Below are positions 45,201 to 56,637 of a stretch of 64,000 nt of DNA, piece after piece. The notes beneath the pieces are model-generated. The model was not told where the DNA came from, searched no databases, and worked only from the letters and a program-made list of their open reading frames with translations. This DNA is from Coccinella septempunctata (Eukaryota > Arthropoda > Insecta > Coleoptera > Coccinellidae): contig NC_058196.1 in NCBI RefSeq assembly GCF_907165205.1, positions 21,928,501 to 21,992,500 of the forward strand, written 5' to 3'. Both the position numbers and the translations under genes were made by a program. Numbering within the stretch: the first letter of the stretch is position 1; every line of letters begins with the position of its first letter.

Positions 45201-47539
45201 TGTTCTTCTTCGATGGGGCGTTCTCCATTTGAGGCCCTGACGATGGCAAATTGGCTAGTTCAATTCAGATCGTGACACTTGATGATATTCATATCAGCGG
45301 GTGGTATGCATCTGAATTTATCCTTATATTTATGAAGAATATGTACTTTCATTTTCTAAAACAAACGAATATTCATTACTGAGAGCTCAACTTACCTACT
45401 TTTAAAAGACGAGTTCTTAGAATTTCCGGTATTTTTATGGTCTGTAATGGTCATAATGAAGAAATTGGAAGATGTGTATGGAATTTTGTGTTCGGCGAAG
45501 ATTCATTTGAAACTATGTATATCCCGAAAATCATTCTATTCGATAAAATAATCATTTTTGATATAACTAAAAATTGAATTTTTTATGGATTTTCAACCGC
45601 CCGTATCTTTTCAACCGAGGCGAATTGGGAAAAATGGTAAAGGGCAAAAGTGTTTCTTTTGAGCTCATGACTCTTCTATCAAAAACTCATACTGTATAGT
45701 GGCATTTTCATTGTTGGCATTGGCTAAGATGTCTAAAAACATGGTGTATGCACTGATTAGATTTTGTTTTTCCCGCTTCGAAAATAAGAGATAAGTTTCG
45801 TTTTTCCCACTGTAGGTAGCGCCGTTTAGGAATTGACAGTTGTCAAATGATATTTCAAAATAATTTGAATGCATTCCTACGACTTGGGAATGTGCTGTAT
45901 TTATAAGCGATTATTGGTGTGTGGAAATGTATCACTTTCGAGAAAGGTCGTACAATATTCATTCATTGAACATGTCGTTCAGTTTTCTGTATGGACAATC
46001 GAGAACTACCGCTAAGAAATCGGTGTTGTTGGACTATCACCCTTTGTTGTTGGAAATTGAGGCAGAGCCAATCAGATGAACATTCGGCACGGATAGAGCT
46101 AACAGTTTTATGGCAACTTTAGCAATATTTAAGCAATAAAGGAACTGTATTGAAAATACTCAATGTGAATTGTGAGTATGTATTAAGAGACAGAAATATG
46201 TTAATCTGTTCGAGTCTGTTCTTCAAATACTCTTCACAAGTATAGTGAAAATTGCGTTTCAGTCAACTGAATATATTGAATATTTCGCCAATCAACTGTG
46301 TTTTATTGAAATCATATTGAATTGCCTTCCTCACGAATTCAATTTGTCAAACAAAAATTATCTTGAAGAAAAATAGAAGTACTCCTTCGAATCCTTCTAT
46401 AGTGTTGAAATATCTGCAGATTCGTTTTTACAACGAAAATACAAGTGTAAATCACAAATATTCGTTAACAGCTGATTCTTTGATGGATCAGGAACACAGA
46501 GATGACTGTTATCTGTGATCGATATAAACGCAGAACAAAATAAAGCGAGAGAGTATCATTAGATTTTCTTTCATAGAACAAGGATAGAACATGGTGGCGC
46601 CGCCACGAAACGAATCTCTTATTTTCGATTTAGTCTAATGTCATTCCATTCAAAAATTGACGAGTGCATACACCATATTTTTAGACATCTTAGCATTGGC
46701 TTAATTTGTCACCTGTCAAAATTGACATGTTTAGAATAAAACCACCATTGGGAAAGTGTCAAATTGACAGTTTTCTCCAATTCCTTCTGCTAAAAAGCCT
46801 GAACCGTGGACAGACCATTCATTTTCATTCGATTTCCGGGGTTTATTAATTGGCGAACAGAAATTTCAATCGAGAAATTCTTTTCTGTATTTTGCTGCTG
46901 AAATAAATTCAAATCTATTGAGATTTGGGGAATTTCTCCTTGTCTAACTCGAAATAATCCACGAACGATTTGTGGAGGCCCCACAACGAGCTGTACCGTC
47001 GACGCCAACAGGCCCTAGGTAACGAAATCTCGCCTGGTAGACCATCCAAATGAAGCACGTGCGTTCCCATTCCGAAGAAGTGCCTCGACCCCGTTTCCCC
47101 TTTCTCCAACGCATCGACGACGTCTCCGTCGTTCATCAATGTAAGATCCGCTTGTTGCAGGTTCGTCTTCGAGGCTTTCAAGTTCTCCCGCGGCTTCGTC
47201 ACGTGGGAAGTGGGTTACGACGAGTTCAGCCCGATCAAGAACCCCAACTCGGTAAAGTACGAGTGCCCGCTCACCGCCAGAACCGACCTGCTGAGCATGC
47301 ACAAGAGCTACGTCGAGAAGCTGGGCGGCGTGCTGGAGCACGCGGAAGCGGAGGTGTCGCCGTTGCTGTCGTACGCGGGCGAGAACCTGGGCGACCGCGT
47401 CAAAGGCGTCGTCTTCCCGCCCTTCTCCTCCACCCACATCCAGAGCGAGGAGGAGTACGACAAGAATCAGGTGGATCTGAGCTACCAGTCCTTCTCGCAG
47501 CTGTTCAATATCAAGCCCACGATGATACTGGACGGTTGA
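42223..47539 (+). CDS. mmy: UDP-N-acetylglucosamine pyrophosphorylase (UAP1, mummy)
   Basis: Cytosolic enzyme joining UTP and GlcNAc-1-phosphate to give UDP-GlcNAc, the precursor for chitin, N-glycans and GPI anchors. Three exons join in frame: 42223-42859, 43075-43615 and 47161-47539, giving 518 residues, close to the roughly 520 of animal UAP1. The nucleotide-binding signature LCGGQGTRLGLDIPKGM lies near residue 125. Further family blocks are MAPDGTGGLYKAM, IYVFPIDNIMAKVADP, DYSVVEYSEIS, HSGSICIHMF and the KPNAVKVERFVFEAF junction across the last intron, followed by DEFSPIKN. The start at 42223 gives a short leader; the ATG ATG pair near 42280 is an alternative nearer to the usual N-terminus. 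The last intron is 3.5 kb and full of inverted repeats. The coding exons are much richer in G and C than the introns. The last 70 residues are typical of the family. Confidence 0.94.
44773..45321. mobile_element. Inverted-repeat element with internal direct duplication, UAP1 intron 2
   Basis: The left end ATAAATTCAGATGAATACC, continuing through CCGCTGATATGAGTATCATC, is matched inverted at the right end, finishing GGTATGCATCTGAATTTAT. Inside are two direct copies of a segment of about 199 bp (AATTTGCCATCGTCAGGGCC at 44841 and 45040) plus a third partial copy inverted near 45228-45252. Short open frames on either strand are repeat by-products. Confidence 0.65.
45712..46700. repeat. Widely spaced inverted repeat in UAP1 intron 2
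   Basis: TTGGCTAAGATGTCTAAAAA with CATGGTGTATGCACT near 45718-45755 is matched inverted by GTGCATACACCATATTTTTAG with ACATCTTAGCATTGGCTTA near 46665-46701. The arms are about 45 bp and the spacer about 900 bp. It may be the ends of an old element or two inverted copies of one MITE. Confidence 0.45.
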
Positions 47540-49407
47540 GGACGATCACGCAAAACCGAAGACTTGCCCGGCTAGAAGTCGGGTAGTGTGTACGCCGCCT
47601 TAGTACATATTAGTGTCAATAAAGCTTGAGATGTTGAGGTTTTAAAACCAACAGTGTTTTATTGACAATATACGAATTTGAAACAGTCGAGTGAGGAATT
47701 ATTCTTCCTTTATATGGCCACAGCTGCCCATGCCATTCAGGCAACGTTATCTATTAATGATAACCTCACTAAGTTTCTTCTGATTCACTTCCCGTTTTAT
47801 TCCTATTTAGAAAGTACGATAGAGGTATCATAACTATCAGTATCATACGCACACCACCCCAATAGGTGCGTAGAAGAATAACCTCACTTCGACATTTAAA
47901 TCGAATTTGGATAGATGGCGCTTTCAATGAAACGACATCATAACATTTTAAGCCTCTGAAGCTCTAAAACGGAAAATTTATTGTTTTCATCGTACCATAT
48001 ATGCGAAAAAACTCAAAGATCAGTCGAGTTGAAAAACAAAGCGTGTAATCATACTATTTATACATGGAAATAATGGAATGTTGCGAACAGAATAATTATT
48101 CTGTTGTTGTAGCAGTGATCATGCATTACGATTTTCAAGCATATGTGTCGTCAGAATAAATTTTCGTGTCATTTAGACACTAACATCTTCCAATTATTCA
48201 TAGATGGCGACATACTACAAGAAATTGATGAAAGAAAATCATCGCAACAAAGGGTTAGAAGAAAATAAGCAGCTCCAAAACATTACAGGTTTCAACCACA
48301 TACCTATGCTGAAAACCATCGATTAATTAATTTGTTAGTTAAATAAAAAAAGCCTAAAGCCAACTCACCATGCTCAATTGAAGAACTTATTTTGAAATCC
48401 TTTTGTGTAGAAAGACCGACGAAAGCAATACACAAAGGTGCGAGAACATACACCTAAAAATAAAAGAAAGAAGTTGAATCAAGGAAAGATAATTGAATAT
48501 AATTAAACATAGCCATCATTTTTGAGGTTAAATCTTAACCTCAATATGAATAAAAAAATGTCTGATAACGCAATGATAAAACGATTAAAACCACCCTTGA
48601 GATTTGAAAAATTGACGTGCTTCAAAAATAAAGAAATGAATCTTCAACAGAAATCAGAAAATGAGGAAATTTCCTGCAAAGCACAGGCAATAAAGAAAAT
48701 TCCCTAATTAAAAGTATTTCTTTATAATAGCATATGCATAATTCAATCAACATTTCTAACTAATGAAAAAATTTACGCAAACAGAAAAGTTCCATAAAAA
48801 AACAATGACTCATTTTTCTCGTAAACCAAATTACTTTATGAATTCTATAATTATTACAATATTCTCAATTCCAAGAGCTCGATTAACATTATCCACCAAT
48901 GAAACATTATGAGGAAGTGATTAATTACAAAGAATAGTATGCTCAAGGTGTACCTGAGTACCCTTGAGAAGCTGCCAAATGAATATTGAATTCTTTTTCA
49001 TACTACCCAATTCGAGTTTCACTATATTCAATTGTTTTCATTATCAGAATGCCATTTGAATGTGTCAAAAATCCGTAACCTTTTTTGTTATTTATCGAAT
49101 TCAAGAACTGTTTGACACTAGATAATTCCACCGTGATCACAACATACGAAAAAACAAAAGAATATAACAAAAACAAGTGTGAAAGGAGCCTACTGTCATT
49201 ATCTTGAATTGTAATATTGCCAATTCAAACTAGTATACACCAGACTGAGATAGCCTTTAAAATATCGAAAAAATTCACAGCTCCCACAACATTTGTTGGA
49301 ATTCTCACAAATATGGGCTGAGCACAAACAGAAACTGAATAAATACGTAAATATCCCGAGCACAAGGAAAATGGCGACAGCTACACCATCCAACTACGTA
49401 TCGACAT
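46915..49407 (-). CDS. Tentative secreted-protein gene, three exons
   Basis: Exon 1 (49407-49387) encodes MSIRSWM and ends at the donor GTGTAG. Exon 2 (48453-48369) has an excellent acceptor (pyrimidine tract, TTTTTAG) and donor GTGAGT, and encodes VYVLAPLCIAFVGLSTQ then KDFKISSSIEH. Exons 1 and 2 together look like a signal peptide with cleavage around GLSTQ. The phase after exon 2 is 1. A candidate third exon (47150-46915) begins in the matching phase and continues DLTLMNDGDVVDALEKGETG to a stop, with coding-like G/C-rich third positions. It would lie antisense to the end of UAP1 intron 2, and its acceptor is weak. The product has no recognised family; a small secreted peptide precursor is possible. 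Exon 2 is the best supported part, exon 3 the least. Confidence 0.35.
47618..47623 (+). terminator. Poly(A) signal of UAP1
   Basis: A canonical AATAAA (TGTCAATAAAGC) lies 79 bases after the UAP1 stop codon, giving a short 3' UTR. Confidence 0.75.
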
Positions 49408-50751
49408 TCTGCTGGCACTTAGATCGAACTTGAGGAACACACAAAACATAATTCTTATCAGAATTGTACGGGGGTTGCACGTACTACTTACTTTTATTTA
49501 AATTTAACACTTCAATTCAGCGAAAAGCTAAAGTTCGTGACAAAGCTATCCACAATTTCACTATTTGGTGTTTCACAACTTGGAGTACTAAATGAAAACG
49601 CAGAACCCAATAAAAAACCAGTCATGTCACGGGACCACGAAGCAGTGTTACTATTGGTCGCAAGAATGACGGGACGTGTTTAATTCCGGGAAGTGCTGCC
49701 ATCTAATGCTGTTTGGAAGAAGTAACTTCTACATTTAAAAATGGGTCTCTATATTCAATGTGGAAATACTGGAAATGAAATAATGAAAATGTATATAAGT
49801 TATAGATCTATATATTCTAAACTAAACCATATTCCAAATCCAGATAAGAATTTCGTTTCTTGACAAAAAATTTCATCAACATAATGTCTGTCAGTTTCTA
49901 ATACGCTCTTTGGTCCTTTTGCTCTGGACTTATGAATCAGGAAATATATAACATTCCAAATATTATATCTGACTTCTTGTTTTGATGATTTGCATGAAAT
50001 TTTTAAACTGTTGAATGTGTCTATTTTCTTCAAATCATTACCCTGGATTTCACGATATACGACTTGCAACTTTTTTTCATTGTAGCTTGCAGCCATATTG
50101 AATTTTATTCCATCAATGAAATGAAAAATGATATTTGTATTCAGCATTACACTCAGTTGACTGAGTTCCAATAATTATACATAACATCTATGTATGACTG
50201 GGGAGGGGGGCTAAATATAGATATATTGTCGCAATCTACTTAAAAAATCAAATCTGGGGAAATTGAGTAGGTATGTACTCACAATTGTGGATACAAATAT
50301 TATTGTCCATCGTTTCAATGGAAAAATTCAATATGGCTACCATAGAAAAAGCCCAATCTTTCATTACTTATGTTTAGAAGGGGGGGCTGGTACCCTCCTT
50401 CCTTGCCTGTCGACGCCTATGTCCTATGTTAGAGGGTAAAGGACTAGTTGCACATGCACAAACTCTTCGGTTTGGCGTTTCGTTATTGTTTTTCCCAAAA
50501 GAAAATTTTTATGACGTCTGTCAATAATAAATTTTCATTTGTACCATAGACCTCACATCATACTCATAATAAATCTATGATTCGTAACTACTTATCTTGA
50601 GTTTATGTGTTTTGATTACAAATTAACTTGCCCTTGACCCGTCCGGTATCTTTCAACGTCTTAAGACAACTATGTGCATAGGTATTTCAATAAGGTTCAG
50701 AAGATAATTCACTTTCTATTTTACCTACCTCAGTTTACTCCATGATAAAAC
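49408..50751. other. 5' flank of the UGT gene; one orphan minus-strand frame
   Basis: The minus-strand open frame at 49800-50171 (123 residues, beginning MELSQLSVMLNTNIIF) is long for this AT-rich DNA but has no recognised family, and no splice or poly(A) context could be assigned. The rest is AT-rich intergenic DNA upstream of the UGT. Confidence 0.25.
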
Positions 50752-53700
50752 ATGAAAGAAATAAATTTTACCTTATTGTGCATTTTTGTGGGATATGTTC
50801 CACAAATGGACTGTGCTAAAATACTCGGAGTGTTTGTGATACCTGGTCCCAGCCAATACATGGCTGGAAGTACAATGATGAAAATTTTGGCCAACAAGGG
50901 ACACCAGGTAACTGTTCTCAGCGTTTTTGGAGAGAAACATCCACCAGAAAATTACAGAGACGTAGTTTTGCATGGTATTTACGAAAAATTCACCACGGGT
51001 AAGTAGTATAGCTGCATATAAATGTGATACACGTACCTAAGTAGGTACTTATTTGACTATTTTCAACACAAAATACCCCTATATTGTCAATTGTCACTTA
51101 TCAGTTGTCAAATGGAATTTTGATTTGGTCAAAATTGGAATAAGATTTATTCATATAATATATAATCATATCTATAAACTGCAAAGTTGTATGATTTTAC
51201 TAATTTTGATGATCATTGCAACATTAAACGCTCTTTAAAAATAGTGAATCATACTGAAAAATTACTATGTAATGTAAAATGTAAATAGGTACGAAAGAAT
51301 AAATGGTGATTGTAGTTTATTCGTTTTACCTGTAACATTCTATGTATGAAATGGAAATTTTTAAGGTAATTTCCATCAACTTTCGTTTTTCGAATGATTT
51401 GAAATTTGTATTTGCAGGTGACAATGCAAAATGTTTCTTAGAGAAAAAAATTAATGGTGGTTTCAAGATGGCGGATAAGATTTATGATCATTTTATGAGG
51501 ACGGTGGTAATACTCCATGAGTATCGAAATCCATATATGATCTGTGGTCAAGAGAACTTTATTTCAAAGGTTATAACCCCTTCCCATCAGAAAGCCGATT
51601 AGACAATTCAAAATGGCCAATGAGATTTGCCATTATGATAAGTAAGAGTATTATGATCCAATCATAAATATAAATGTGTTAGAAGCGAATTTTTGAGGTC
51701 GTTAATACGTTGATTATGTTCGTTGTCAAAATTATTAAACAACGCAAAATGGCAGCCCAAGATGGCGGACGAGAATGACGAGATTCAGGATTATGGTCGG
51801 AATAGATTTAAACTTGTTAGCGACAGTTTTCAGCGTAGTAAATGATGTATTTTTGTACAAATTAGAAATGGCTGTAAGATTCGCGATAATGTTGCGGTTA
51901 GATTCACATTTAGTGAGAATTTTCTGTGTTCTTTGGCAAAATTGAAAAATTCAAAATAGCGGCCTCAAGAACGCCGGGTAAATTCAAGATAATGGTCAAG
52001 ATACGGTTTGAAATAATAATAAGTTCAGGTTTTCGGAACTTATGGTTATGTTTTTTGTGAAAATTCATAAATTCAATATGGCGAATCATTCAGAATTGAT
52101 ATGGAGGAGTTTCTAGGTTAGGTATAGGCAGAGATTATGGCTTATTTCCCAGAATTTGTAAAAAAAAAGGAGGCGGACTAAAATAAGAGTATGAATTATT
52201 CTCTGAATCCCGAACATAGATATGATACCTATATAAAAAAATGCGATGAACTACAATCAATGGTCGTTTTGAATGTTCAAGGACTAAAAAACAAAATAAA
52301 ATAATAAAAAACCCAAGAGACGGTAATGAATAGGAAATGATCATTATTTGAAATAATGCCGATAAATTTAATGGGTAATTCTACACTGCGCAAAAAAATT
52401 AACGCACATTCTGAAAATCTCAATTTTAATAAAAGTTAACTCTACATTGACTTTATAACATATTTTTTATGTTCTCTCGGGAAGGTTTTGAACGAAACAA
52501 GACACATTAAATGGAAGAAAAATTCAGGATTTCACCGAATCTTATGTGAAAGAAGAGAAATGAACAATTTTCAAAATACTGAAATGATGATAAGTGATTT
52601 AATACTTGGTATTTCCACCCCTTGCGTTAATTACAGCTCGTCAACGACGGTTCATACTTAAAATGGGTGATCTTAAAATGTTCTGATCTAATCCTTCCAG
52701 GTTTCTCCGAGTTGGATACCTAAGTCATTAAGAGTAGCTGGATGATTTTCTGAACTTCTCAGCCTTCTATTGAGGTTGTCCCAAACCTGCTCAATCGGAT
52801 TGAGATCTGGACTTCTAGCTGGCCATTCCATTCGAGAGACTTCAACCTCTTCAAGGTACTCCTGAACGATGCGCACACGAGGGGGTCTGGCATTATCGTC
52901 CATAAAAATGAAATTTTCACCAATGTATGGGGAAAATGGCACTACATGCTCTTCAAGAATGTTCCTTATATACTTATCAGCATTCATAGCTCCATTATCA
53001 ACGACCACTAGGTGTGGGCGAGCAGTCAAAGATATTCCACCCCATACCATAATCGATCCTCCCCCGAAACCAGTAGTATTCAGGAAATTGCACTGAGCAT
53101 ATTTTTCATGTGGACGTCTGTATACAAGGGAACGTCGATCACAATGGTAGAGGCAAAATCTAGACTCATCTGTGAAGAGAACTCTTTTCCAATCGGCCTC
53201 TTCCCCATGGATATGCTCTCTCGCAAAATCCAAACGCGCCCTTCGATTGGTTGGGGTAAGAGCTGGGCCTCTTGCCGCGACACGAGCCGTCTGTTCCGAT
53301 ATTCCTGAACAGTACTGTCCAGAGACAACCAGACAGAGGTTGTCTCTGGTACTGTCAGTATTTCAGAGAAGATGCCTATTGGCCCAGTCGTTCGAGTTCT
53401 ATTGTTATTCGATTACTGGCCAGTAAAACCAGCAATATCGGAACAGGCCAGAGGCCTTCATATTCTCTGAGCCGATTTCTTATTGTCTGAGTGCTAATTT
53501 GCACCTTATGAGTTTGCTCAAGCTGAATTTGAAGGAGGCGAGCGGTTGCAAACCGTTGTCCCAACGAAGAAACTCTCAAGTAACGTTCTTGAATAGCAGT
53601 TGTTACCCGTGGTCTACCCTGTCCTGGTCTTCGGACATTCATACCTGTCTCCCTGAATCGCTGCAACATTCTGCATAGCGATCGAGTGTAGAAAATCAAA

Positions 53701-55836
53701 CGAAAGAAAAACTATTGATCACTAGAATTGATCGAGAACAACTGATTTTAGAATGGAGCCAATACATTCAAAATCTGATAATATCATCTTTTCTTATTCC
53801 TGCTGGGAAAAAACATCTGTATTGAAAAAAAGCGTTGAAAGTGGATAACATATGCATGCATAATTCTGATAAAAATAATTATCATTGAGAACACCTTCAG
53901 TTGTAGAATAAATTTGAGATTTCCATAATGTGCGTTAATTTTTTTTGCGCAGTGTATATATTGGTACAACATCTGTATTTTGAACTGTACAGAGTAGACA
54001 GTGGCTAATAACCTAAGCAGTCGATGACCTTAAATAAAATTCAAAAAAAGCAAAATCTAGGGAGAATTTCATATTGCATTAATTTATTGATAATTTAAGG
54101 CAGTACACGTTGAATGCAATCTTTATTGGATAATAAAATAAAACGTTCTTTCCCTTCAGAGCAGCAATCGAACATGTTCAATCGTGTGTCCCAAGACTAC
54201 CTGAAGCCGTTAGAGATCCACCAGATGACCATGATGCTCATGGACAACGTTTTCAACCACACCAATTTCAAGAAACTAATGGACTCGAACGAAGATTTCG
54301 ACTTGGTCATTGTAGAACAGCTGCAAACGGAAGCATTGAAGTACATCGCCCACCATTTCAAAGCGCCCCTGATTATATACAGCGCGATGGATTCAAACTA
54401 TTGGACAAACCCGTACCAGGGAAATCCAGAACCGCCATCTTACGTCCCCAACGTCCATCTACCATACACATGCTCCATGAACTTCTTCCAGCGCTTATGG
54501 AACACGCTCATGTACTGTTACAACGAGTTGCTACGCGAGCTTGTGGTGCATCCCCAACAGAACGCGCTGTTGCGTAAATATTACCCACAGGCGCCAAGTC
54601 TGGAGAGTATGGCGTACAACGTGTCCTTGGTACTGTTGAATTCGGACATGAGCGTGTACGAGCCAGTACCAAAGGTCCCTAGCATGGTTTCTATTGGAGG
54701 TTTTCACATTCAGCCTCCCAAAGATCTACCGCAAGACCTGCAGAGAGTATTGGACGAGGCAGAGAACGGAGTTATCTATTTCAGCATGGGTTCTAATCTG
54801 AAAGGAAAGAATATACCGAAGGAAACTAGGGATTTCATATTGAGAACGTTATCTGAACTCAAGGAAGTGGTATTGTGGAAATTTGAAGATGAGAACTTGG
54901 AAGGGAAACCTAAAAACGTGATCATCAAGAAATGGTTTCCACAGAATGACATACTGGGTGAGTCAGAACGAATATCAAACTACTATTTATTGAATATTAC
55001 CTATACATTGTGAGCCACTTCATAACTACATAGTAGTACATAGACATAGGTACTGTAATCAGTGGTTGGATCCATGTCTTTTTACACCCTCTGTATACTT
55101 ATTATTATTCTACAGTTTATTACGTTTTTCAAAATATATCGACTGTACAAATACTTTTTGTGTAGTGTCGATCTTTGTATTTTTATACTTAGGTTTTTTT
55201 TTTAGTATGTAATTTTATTCTCAATTTTCTAGCCCATAAAAACGTCAAGGTTTTCATCACCCATGGCGGTATCTTCAGTTCAATGGAGGCAGTTTATCAC
55301 GGAGTACCTTTGTTGGCTCTACCTGTATTTGCAGACCAGTACATGAACAGCATAAGAGCTACATTGAACGGTTATGCTAAGTATATACCCTTCAGAGAAC
55401 TTACGGAAGAATCTTTTCGTAGGGACCTAGAACAATTACTGAAGAATCCCATGTAAGTTATGCCTAACCTATACAGGCTTGAGCTATATCCTATATATAT
55501 GTACTATATTGTCCTATATTGGATCTTTTTTGGCATTTAGCACCTTATTCCTTTTTTAATTCCAGATACAGATCGAATGTAGCTAAAAGATCACTGATAA
55601 TGAAGGATAAGCCCATTTCGCCCATTGATAATTTGATTTTTCATGTTGAATATGTGATACGTCACAAAGGTGCCCATCATCTTAAAGTTGCAGCTTTGGA
55701 CCTCAACAAATTTCAGTATCTTCTACTCGATGTAGTAGCATTCATTTTATGCTCAGTATTAGTGATAATTTTACTCATCAAATGTACTCTGAAGAGATTG
55801 TTCAGTTCGAAAAACACTAAGAACAAAGAAGAATGA
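50752..55836 (+). CDS. Membrane-bound UDP-glycosyltransferase (UGT family)
   Basis: Transfers a sugar, in insects usually glucose, from a UDP-sugar to small lipophilic acceptors at the endoplasmic-reticulum membrane (family knowledge). Four exons join in frame: 50752-50998, 54160-54957, 55233-55452 and 55566-55836, giving 511 residues. A signal peptide ends near MDCA before KILGVFVIPGPSQYM. The N-terminal half is the acceptor-binding domain. The UGT signature appears as VFITHGGIFSSMEAVYHGVP then LALPVFADQYMN, preceded by WFPQNDIL. A C-terminal membrane helix (LLLDVVAFILCSVLVIILLI) and a short lysine-rich tail are typical. Exon 2 was started at 54160 behind TTTCCCTTCAG, because a frame extended upstream of it meets a stop and the phase from exon 1 requires two bases. 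Intron 1 (3.2 kb) holds a dead Tc1 element on the opposite strand. The region after exon 1 is slightly shorter than in many UGTs, so a small missed exon is possible. Confidence 0.92.
52384..53954 (-). mobile_element. Tc1-like DNA transposon with broken transposase, UGT intron 1
   Basis: A 1571-bp element with inverted ends CACTGCGCAAAAAAATTAAC and its near-exact inverse on the right, flanked by TA on both sides (52382-52383 and 53955-53956). The minus strand encodes a Tc1-type transposase in pieces. An N-terminal helix-turn-helix part (about 53699-53376) includes RRPGQGRPRVTT. The catalytic part (53233-52688) has LFTDESRF (first Asp), FMDDNARPPRV (second Asp) and SPDLNPIEQVWD (Glu, the DD34E spacing type). 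A frame break and a small hairpin-forming segment near 53310-53360 (GTCCAGAGACAACC / GGTTGTCTCTGG) interrupt it, so it is not functional as it stands. Confidence 0.88.
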
Positions 55837-56637
55837 AAACTTCAAATGTTTGCCGTTTTGTTTAGTACCCAATAATTTGCAAGAGAATTAAAGAAGAAAT
55901 ATTCACTCATTTTGAGTAGATTACATAGACATAGAGAATGATCTGAGCATTCCCTATTCGGCTCTACAGTCAAAATGGAGGAAAAAAAAAGTTGTTGTCT
56001 TTTTCTAGAATTTTAATTGGTTCCCACACACGTCTATATGTCCATAGAAAAGAGACAAGTATTGGCCGCATCAGAGCTTCCTCTCCTTCTACAGAGAAGA
56101 CAGTTTCATGCGGGTATTGCTCAGTCTATTCTCTATGTGTCAATGGTAGATTGCCAACGTCATGAATTTGAAGGTTACGTTTATTGAAATACGAACTACA
56201 AATATCTTATGGAGTCATTTATGTTTTAAACAAGATATAAAACTATTACAATATACAACACATTACGTATTTGTTATTTGTTCATGATTATCATTGTGTT
56301 AATCGATTTTGTCTTATTGATCTCAGAAAAAATTCGGTATTTCCTACTGCATAGTAGGTATGGAATTTCCACAACACACTCATTATTAGCACCAATTCAA
56401 CTGACTCACTGCATGGCAGTCGAAATAAATAAAAGCCTCCCTAAAATTGTTAGAATTCATCAGTATTCCTTCCTATAAGTTGAAAAGTATTTCTTTACAG
56501 GTGGTTGGTACGTACAACCTCTAAAACTTTCCCACCTATAGGAAGACTACGAAATAATTTGTACCTCAGAAGACAAGTCTCTCAGCTCGGGATATAATAC
56601 ACAGTTCAATAAATAAAAAAGTCTTTAGCCCGAGTGG
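55837..56637. other. Between convergent UGT and LRR genes; 3' UTRs and one MITE
   Basis: Holds the 3' UTR of the plus-strand UGT and that of the minus-strand LRR gene. An inverted TTTATT at 56179-56184 (AATAAA on the minus strand) is a candidate LRR poly(A) signal. A MITE-like inverted repeat occupies 55916-56150. Confidence 0.4.
55916..56150. mobile_element. MITE-like inverted repeat
   Basis: TAGATTACATAGACATAGAG (continuing AATGATCTGAGCATT) on the left matches, inverted and with a few differences, TGCTCAGTCTATTCTCTATG (continuing TGTCAATGGTAGA) on the right. About 235 bp with no coding capacity. Confidence 0.5.

Noticed and set aside
47050..47586. 178-residue plus-strand open frame, Arg-rich
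   Set aside because: It overlaps UAP1 exon 3 in another frame, lacks any motif and has the Arg/Pro/His bias of a frame shadow.
51342..51602. Plus-strand open frame inside UGT intron 1 as an extra UGT exon
   Set aside because: It has no UGT motif, and the phase from exon 1 (one base) joins correctly to the exon at 54160 without it.
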